Origin: Chitinophaga rhizophila
GTDB lineage: Bacteria > Bacteroidota > Bacteroidia > Chitinophagales > Chitinophagaceae
NCBI RefSeq assembly: GCF_019492185.1
Contig: NZ_JAICCF010000004.1
Coordinates: 1,150,192-1,214,191, forward strand
Reading direction: 5' to 3'
DNA: 64,000 bases
Under the pieces are notes generated by a model, which was given only the letters and a program-made list of their open reading frames with translations, made no database searches and was not told the DNA's origin. The position numbers and the translations under genes were made by a program. Below are positions 59,723-64,000 of this stretch, piece after piece. Positions within the stretch are counted from its first letter, which is position 1. Each line of letters starts with the position of its first letter.

Positions 59723-60622
59723 ATGGACAAACAAGAACCACAATTCTCAAAAGAGTTTTTCAAGCAGTTTAAGAGTAAAGAAGAGTTTCAATCCTTTTTT
59801 AATAGCCTGTTTAAGCAGGGTGTGGAGGAGATGTTGAAAGCTGAACTTGACGAACACCTCGGTTATGAAAAACATAGCCCTGAGGGCCGTAACTCTGGAA
59901 ACAGCCGAAATGGATCCTACAAAAAGAAGGTAAAGACAGAAACCCTTGGAGACCTTGCGCTTAATATTCCCCGTGACCGCAACAGTGAAAATGATGGATT
60001 GAAAGAGGTGTTAGGTATGTGGATGGCAGAAACTGAATCTGCCTCATTCTGGATGAGCGTTTTAACTGATTTAAAGGCTCGTGGTGTAGAGAACATATTA
60101 ATTGCCTGCACTGATAACTTAAAAGGCTTTACAGATGCTATAAAAGGCGTATTCCCACAAACAATTACTCAGCTTTGCATTGTCCATCAGATACGTAATA
60201 GCTGTAAATATGTGGTATGGAAGGACAGGAAAGAGTTTTGTGCTGATCTGAAGGAAGTTTATGGAGCACCTAATCGCGCAGCTGCAGAGCATGCGCTAGC
60301 CGCTTGTTCTGATAAGTGGGGAGCCAAATACAGACATGCAATCCAATCCTGGGAGAACAACTGGGAGAATCTTACCAGCTACTTTGACTTCCCCATGGAG
60401 ATCCGCAAAATCATGTATACCACAAATACCATCGAAAATCTTAACAGGGGCATCCGTAAATATACTAAGACCAAAGTTCAATTTACGGACGATGCATCAG
60501 CTCAAAAGGCCGTTTACCTGGCTATAATGAACATTGAAAAGAAATGGAGCATGCCGCTCCATAACTGGGGGCTGGTGCTCCATCAATATATTACTATCTT
60601 TGAAAACAGATGTCGAATTTGA
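59723..60622 (+). pseudogene. IS256-family transposase with in-frame internal deletion
   Basis: The frame gives 299 residues against about 400 in the family. The N-terminal half is normal (FFNSLFKQGVEEMLKAELDEHLGYEKH, GNSRNGSYKKKVKT, NIPRDRN), then at about residues 88-92 the text jumps straight to GLKEVLGMWMAETESASFW. The roughly 100 residues that should lie between, including the helix-turn-helix and the YLDCLHVKVR block with the first catalytic Asp, are absent. The second Asp (LIACTDNLKGF) and the Glu (NTIENLNRGIRK) remain. The protein should be made but catalytically dead. There is no frame lesion, so the deletion is a multiple of three. Confidence 0.85.
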
Positions 60623-60638
60623 TCAGTTGACTATGTGT

Positions 60639-60660
60639 TTACACAATATATTTTATAGTC
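60639..60660 (+). repeat. Right terminal inverted repeat of the IS256-family element
   Basis: TTACACAATATATTTTATAG at 60639-60658 plus TC. It matches the inverse of the left end over TTACACAA and ATTTTA. The outermost bases differ, so the end may be mutated. Confidence 0.6.
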
Positions 60661-60703
60661 TCTTCATTTATTTTTGATACAGCCTCAAAACCTTATTCTT
60701 CAA

Positions 60704-61058
60704 CTAATTATCAACTTGTATCTGACATTCCATGAAATTGAAAGAAAACTCCCAACCGGGATTCCCAAATCCACATAATAGCACCATTTCAAAAGAATAA
60801 CCAGATCCTGATTCCGCTAGATCTACATGGTGGCTGGCCACATCTACGCCATGTGTTATTAATCCAGCAAACTCGGAACTCCTCCAATTCGATATATCAG
60901 AGAAAAATACTTCAAGCTCGTTTTATCGAGCATCCATGTCATTTATATATGAAAAATTTCAATTCAATATTTTTACCTCCAAAATCAATCTTGAATGAGA
61001 TTAATTTCTGATCATGTAATTCTAAATGCGATAATTCTGCTATCGATAAATGGTTCAT
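60704..61058 (-). pseudogene. Decayed small protein gene, immunity-like
   Basis: An ATG at 61058 starts MNHLSIAELSHLELHDQKLISFKIDFGGKNIELKFFIY, then hits a TGA. In the next frame the text continues NDMDAR, a TAA stop, and NELEVFFSDISNWRSSEFAGLITHG and onward to SFNFMECQIQVDN at 60704. Joined, it is a compact alpha/beta protein of about 118 residues with a LHD-x-x-x-x-x-x-x-I-x-F/D start seen in some immunity-type small proteins. It carries one frameshift near 60952 and one nonsense codon. It lies 44 bases from the IS right end. Confidence 0.65.
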
Positions 61059-61251
61059 TAAAAGTCATTAAAATAGTCAAACTGTATGAGCCTTTTGCCA
61101 CTCTTTCAATTCTCGATTTGGTTCACAAATGTAGCAGTTCCAAAGCTTACGACCTTATTGATACCTATATCAGAGATGCTAAAGCCAGCGCTGCTTACAA
61201 GTAAAAAAGGTACATAGGATCATTTAACCTGATAGTATCCTTTAAAGTTAG

Positions 61252-61824
61252 TCACTGAAACCGCTCTTTATTATCATTCCTTCCACCGCATGCAGTAAGT
61301 TTTATAACAGCGTTGTTTAAAGATTCAAGTTCATACAAATGCATCTGCACATCATCCATGGAAAAGCCAAATTTACTCATTCCTCGACTAAGCATAGTTC
61401 CGCATTCCTCAGGAGTTGGATTTGCACGCAAAGAGAAGTACTGGTACAATGAATAAAATGTATAAAAATCTACACGCCTTTTTGTAAAAACGGGAATGTT
61501 TAGTTCTTCATCAATTTCTACACTATCCAGGTTACTCAAATACTTCGATGCGTCGTCATAACGACTAAGACAGGTAAGTGAAGCCGAATAAATCCCTTTC
61601 TTTAATTGATTATCAATTCATGGATTTGTATCTATGATTGATTGATACTTCCCATTCACATACATTTGTATAATTAGGCTATCGGAAATAACAATTCCCT
61701 TCTTAGTATCGATAGCCACCGTATCTACCCAGAAAAAATACTTTTCATGCAGTTCTGATACGTCTGTTCTTTCATCGATACAACTAGCCATCAACATTAC
61801 AAACAGCTATAGTAAATTTCGCAT
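61252..61824 (-). pseudogene. Lipoprotein gene with two in-frame stop codons
   Basis: The frame opens at ATG 61824 as MRNLL, a TAG (61807-61809), then LFVMLMASC, which together make a lipobox signal peptide. It continues IDERTDVSELHEKYFFWVD, VAIDTKKGIVISDSLIIQMYV, then a TGA (61618-61620), then ends with LKKGIYSASLTCLSRYDDAS and a tail to 61252. All parts share one frame over 191 codons, so the two stops are point mutations. The last 95 codons stay open and look intact. The family is unknown. It lies in the RHS-associated zone, so a decayed immunity or accessory lipoprotein is a fair guess. Confidence 0.75.
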
Positions 61825-62245
61825 ATTATTAACCTATAAGGCGCCATCATTTTATGCCAGGAATGTATTCCTATATACAAAGTAACTCATGCCGATTAAA
61901 CTAAGCGGCAGGGCATGGGAAAATCTGTATTCAACCAAATAAGCTATTACCACTTAGGCTCTTCGCTTGTCTATACCGGCAACTGCCCTACCAGTTATGT
62001 AGACTCCATCCAGCCTTACAATATTTCATGTAGGAATACTCACCAAAGTGCTATCGTCTACTTCTCTTAATGTTCGATGAATACTACATTTAAGTGAGCT
62101 CAATCATACTATTGGACTTAACTCACCTCACTCGAACATGCGTTCATAGAATTTATATCTTTTCTCCGGTATAATACATCTTGGAAGTCATGCTATCGGT
62201 AAGGATAGGAATAATTTCCTAACAATGCAGAAGGAGAATCATCTG
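61825..62245. other. Gene-poor gap between the two lipoprotein genes
   Basis: The 421 AT-rich bases have stops in all six frames at short intervals. Short stretches (for example a possible YSYPYR run near 62195) may be remains of older genes but do not assemble into a protein. I see no promoter or hairpin of note. Confidence 0.45.
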
Positions 62246-62773
62246 TCAATCCTGTCGTTCGTACCAATTACCTATTAATCGTTTCCACCTAGTGTTATCA
62301 AATGTAATGAAATTATCAGTTGATGCTGATAATTTTACCAGATCAAAAGGCCTCTTAGAGTTGACCGAGACCATTATATTGGACGAAGAGTCAATCTGAA
62401 TAAAATTTAGGCCATAAGTCATAAAAACTCTTGCAGCCTTTATTATTGCAGAGGTATCAGCAAAACAGCAGCTTGCATTTTCGCCCAAGCTTGAGATTTC
62501 TTTAAGGTGATTTGAACCACTCTGGAATATTAAACGATATGTTCCAGCACAGTCATCGCAACTAGGAAAATTATCAGAAATTATCAATATTGGGTCCCCA
62601 TCCTTATCAAGGGATCTCAACCCAGCTGAATACCTTTTAAACGCATTGAAATTTTCATGACCAAATTGATTTACGAAACGCAGATTAGCTTCGTGATTAT
62701 GTTTCTGTTCGTTGTTACAGCAAACACATAAAAAAGGAAAAAAAATAATGGTTATTACAAATTTGAGTTTCAT
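62246..62773 (-). CDS. Lipoprotein of unknown function next to the RHS tip
   Basis: From the ATG at 62773 (MKLKFVITIIFFPFLCVCC) the protein has 175 residues with a signal peptide and a Cys that could be lipidated. The mature part has a SCDDCAGTY pair of cysteines and an alpha/beta pattern to the end (RWKRLIGNWYERQD). I do not recognise the family. It is the first gene downstream of the RHS toxin tip (212 bases), the usual place of an immunity gene, but a periplasm-facing lipoprotein would only fit a toxin acting outside the cytoplasm. The upstream frame extension of 19 residues is not used. Confidence 0.65.
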   Translation of the reverse strand: MKLKFVITIIFFPFLCVCCNNEQKHNHEANLRFVNQFGHENFNAFKRYSAGLRSLDKDGDPILIISDNFPSCDDCAGTYRLIFQSGSNHLKEISSLGENASCCFADTSAIIKAARVFMTYGLNFIQIDSSSNIMVSVNSKRPFDLVKLSASTDNFITFDNTRWKRLIGNWYERQD

Positions 62774-62985
62774 TTTTCGCAAATCTATGTTGAAAGTAAT
62801 TAAAACTTGAAAGAGAGTATTGCACCTCACAAGATATAAGAAATCAGCTCAAAGGAAACGCAAAGACCTGTAAATCCTATCTTACAGTTGAACATGCTTT
62901 TACTCAACCTTAATTTCCTCTAATATGTCCACCATCTAACAATAAATGGTTTGATGCTGTAAGCACAAATCGTGGGATTGACGAA

Positions 62986-63945
62986 TTAGTTATCATTATC
63001 AATAATTTTCCAAGTTGTCTTGCCATGTCCTGCGATAAATAATTTCCTATCATAGCGTAGGCTCTTACCGTACTCGAACCCCAATTTTATGGAGCGCTGA
63101 TCATCCCCAGAATCTAATTGCGGTTCGTAATTGTTTGATTTTGAATTAAAAAGGGAATTATAGTGTGCACCGCCTGCCGTTTCCAATAAGGTGAATCCCA
63201 TAGCTTCAGAAGCAAGACCAAATAAATAATTCCCAAAGTTCATATGGTTGTGCGCATATTCTGGAGCTCCTTTCATCGATGCCGGTGGAAGATATAATTG
63301 TGTTGATTTTTGCTCTAATGGAAACTTTGGAGCATTTTTATATTCAAAGGGAATCCATGTATAAGAAAAATCCAACTTTCCGCCACCTTTCCCTTCTTCC
63401 TTTATGTAGTCATACCTATCTTCAAAGCCTCTGTTTTCTGTCTTATTCTCTGCACTGAAAGCTCCCGCAACAGCCATAAATTCTTTCAATTTTGCATCAT
63501 TAACAATTATAATTCGCTTTATAGTTCCATTCTCTATCTCTGCTCTATCCTCTCTTCCACTAGCAAACCCAAAACGTCTTTTCTGATTTCCCTCTTTGTC
63601 AACTATTCTGCCAGTTCTGTGAAAAATATTATGGAAAAAGTTATTATGGGTAATTCCTATAAATTCACCTCTTTCATTAAAGTCATAAAATTTTTTACCA
63701 TCGGGATCAATGTTTTTTACAGGATTGTCACCAAATGCAACATAGGTACCCCATTCGGGAAGTTCCTTTTCTTTGGGGTCTACAGTCAAAAACAGAGAAA
63801 GTCTTGGGTCATAAATCCTACTTCCATAGTCCAACTGCATCCCCTCTCCCTTCACCTCGTTATCATTCTCCTTCCCATTGAACCCATACCTATACCCTCC
63901 CAAACTCCATTTCCTATCCAGGCTGCAACAGCCCGAACGGATTTT
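62986..63945 (-). pseudogene. C-terminal RHS core with polymorphic toxin domain; 5' part frameshifted
   Basis: The frame encodes SLGGYRYGFNGKENDNEVKG, the RHS-associated core (DYGSRIYDPRLSLFLTVDPKEKE, to NIDPDGKKFY), then a variable C-terminal domain of about 220 residues. That domain has NHMNFGNYLFGLASEAMGFT, TAGGAHYN and DSGDDQRSIKLGFEYGKS, which fit polymorphic toxin type 44. Upstream, NPFGLLQPG is in another frame: removing one T near 63917 restores PGRKWSLGGYRYG. The frame before that also has stops. So this is an RHS tip cut off from its body, or an open frameshift at the window edge. Whether it is expressed from an internal start is unknown. Confidence 0.7.
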
Positions 63946-64000
63946 TTACTCAAAGAACTCTCCTCAAGATATAGTTTTTTATTTCATCTGTATTTCAGTT

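Larger units (their letters stand above)
59558..60660 (+). mobile_element. IS256-family insertion sequence, internally deleted
   Basis: Imperfect terminal inverted repeats (59558-59580 and 60639-60660) bracket one transposase frame. The span of about 1.1 kb is short of the usual 1.3-1.5 kb for this family, matching an internal deletion in the transposase. I could not find matching 8-9 base target duplications, so the element is old or the ends have drifted. A GC-rich segment with an ACCAGCAGG / CCTGCTGGGT inverted pair (59611-59619 and 59665-59674) lies between the left end and the transposase start and may form a protective hairpin. Confidence 0.8.

Noticed and set aside
59520..60700. Target-site duplication around the IS256-family element
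   Set aside because: The 8-9 bases outside the two terminal repeats do not match, so no duplication can be claimed.
60995..61204. 69-codon plus-strand frame in the accessory zone
   Set aside because: Its first third lies antisense to the better supported decayed gene at 60704-61058; the rest (YDLIDTYIRDAKASAAYK) looks protein-like but has no recognisable family, so it is at most a fragment.

Overview
The window looks like chromosomal DNA from a Bacteroidota bacterium of the Chitinophaga type. The evidence is a SusC/SusD pair with a DUF3823 lipoprotein, a secreted glycosidase with a type IX secretion (T9SS) sorting tail, an exosortase N (XrtN) locus with its VIT-domain partner, RHS repeat proteins of the Bacteroidota YRYGFNGKEND type, many lipoproteins with short signal peptides, and almost no strong Shine-Dalgarno sites. 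I saw no tRNA, rRNA or CRISPR array.

Layout. 0-5.3 kb: a minus-strand L-rhamnose operon (rhaT, bifunctional rhaD aldolase-dehydrogenase, rhaI, start of the kinase). 5.4-13.7 kb: a lipoprotein, a PAS histidine kinase, a luciferase-like monooxygenase remnant, a PIF1-type helicase, an exported SAM hydroxide adenosyltransferase, a Cys-rich copper-binding four-helix protein coupled to an HD hydrolase, and a HigBA-like toxin-antitoxin pair. 14-18.2 kb: a GH51 arabinofuranosidase, an exported DTANF heptapeptide-repeat protein, a beta-barrel protein and a small lipoprotein. 18.2-21.5 kb: a copper module (HMA chaperone, CopA-type ATPase, AraC regulator with an HMA-like front). 21.6-30 kb: a lipoprotein, a large hybrid histidine kinase and the XrtN/VIT pair. 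30-36.6 kb: a plus-strand thiol module of DUF427, a disulfide oxidoreductase, an ABC importer with fused permease and binding protein, egtB and egtD. 36.6-42.7 kb: DinB and TetR, FabF, DUF3820, a histidine kinase with response regulator, and an unknown protein. 42.8-55.3 kb: a SusC/SusD/DUF3823 operon and, about 2.4 kb away on the other strand, a 1418-residue GH87 alpha-1,3-glucanase-like enzyme. 55.4-58.5 kb: two paralogous membrane proteins, a LysR regulator and small unknown or START-like proteins. 58.9-64 kb: an AT-richer accessory zone with decayed genes, an internally deleted IS256-family element, lipoproteins and an RHS C-terminal toxin tip with a frameshift.

Three units are worth most attention. 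The first is the putative ergothioneine make/import/recycle cluster, in which the transporter has the EgtUV fused layout and abuts egtBD. The second is the DTANF repeat protein, a heptad variant of the pentapeptide repeat. The third is the RHS-tip region, where at least three small genes (two probably immunity- or lipoprotein-like) carry nonsense or frameshift lesions that only show when reading frames are joined by eye. All functions are inferred from the sequence by reading; no database search was run.
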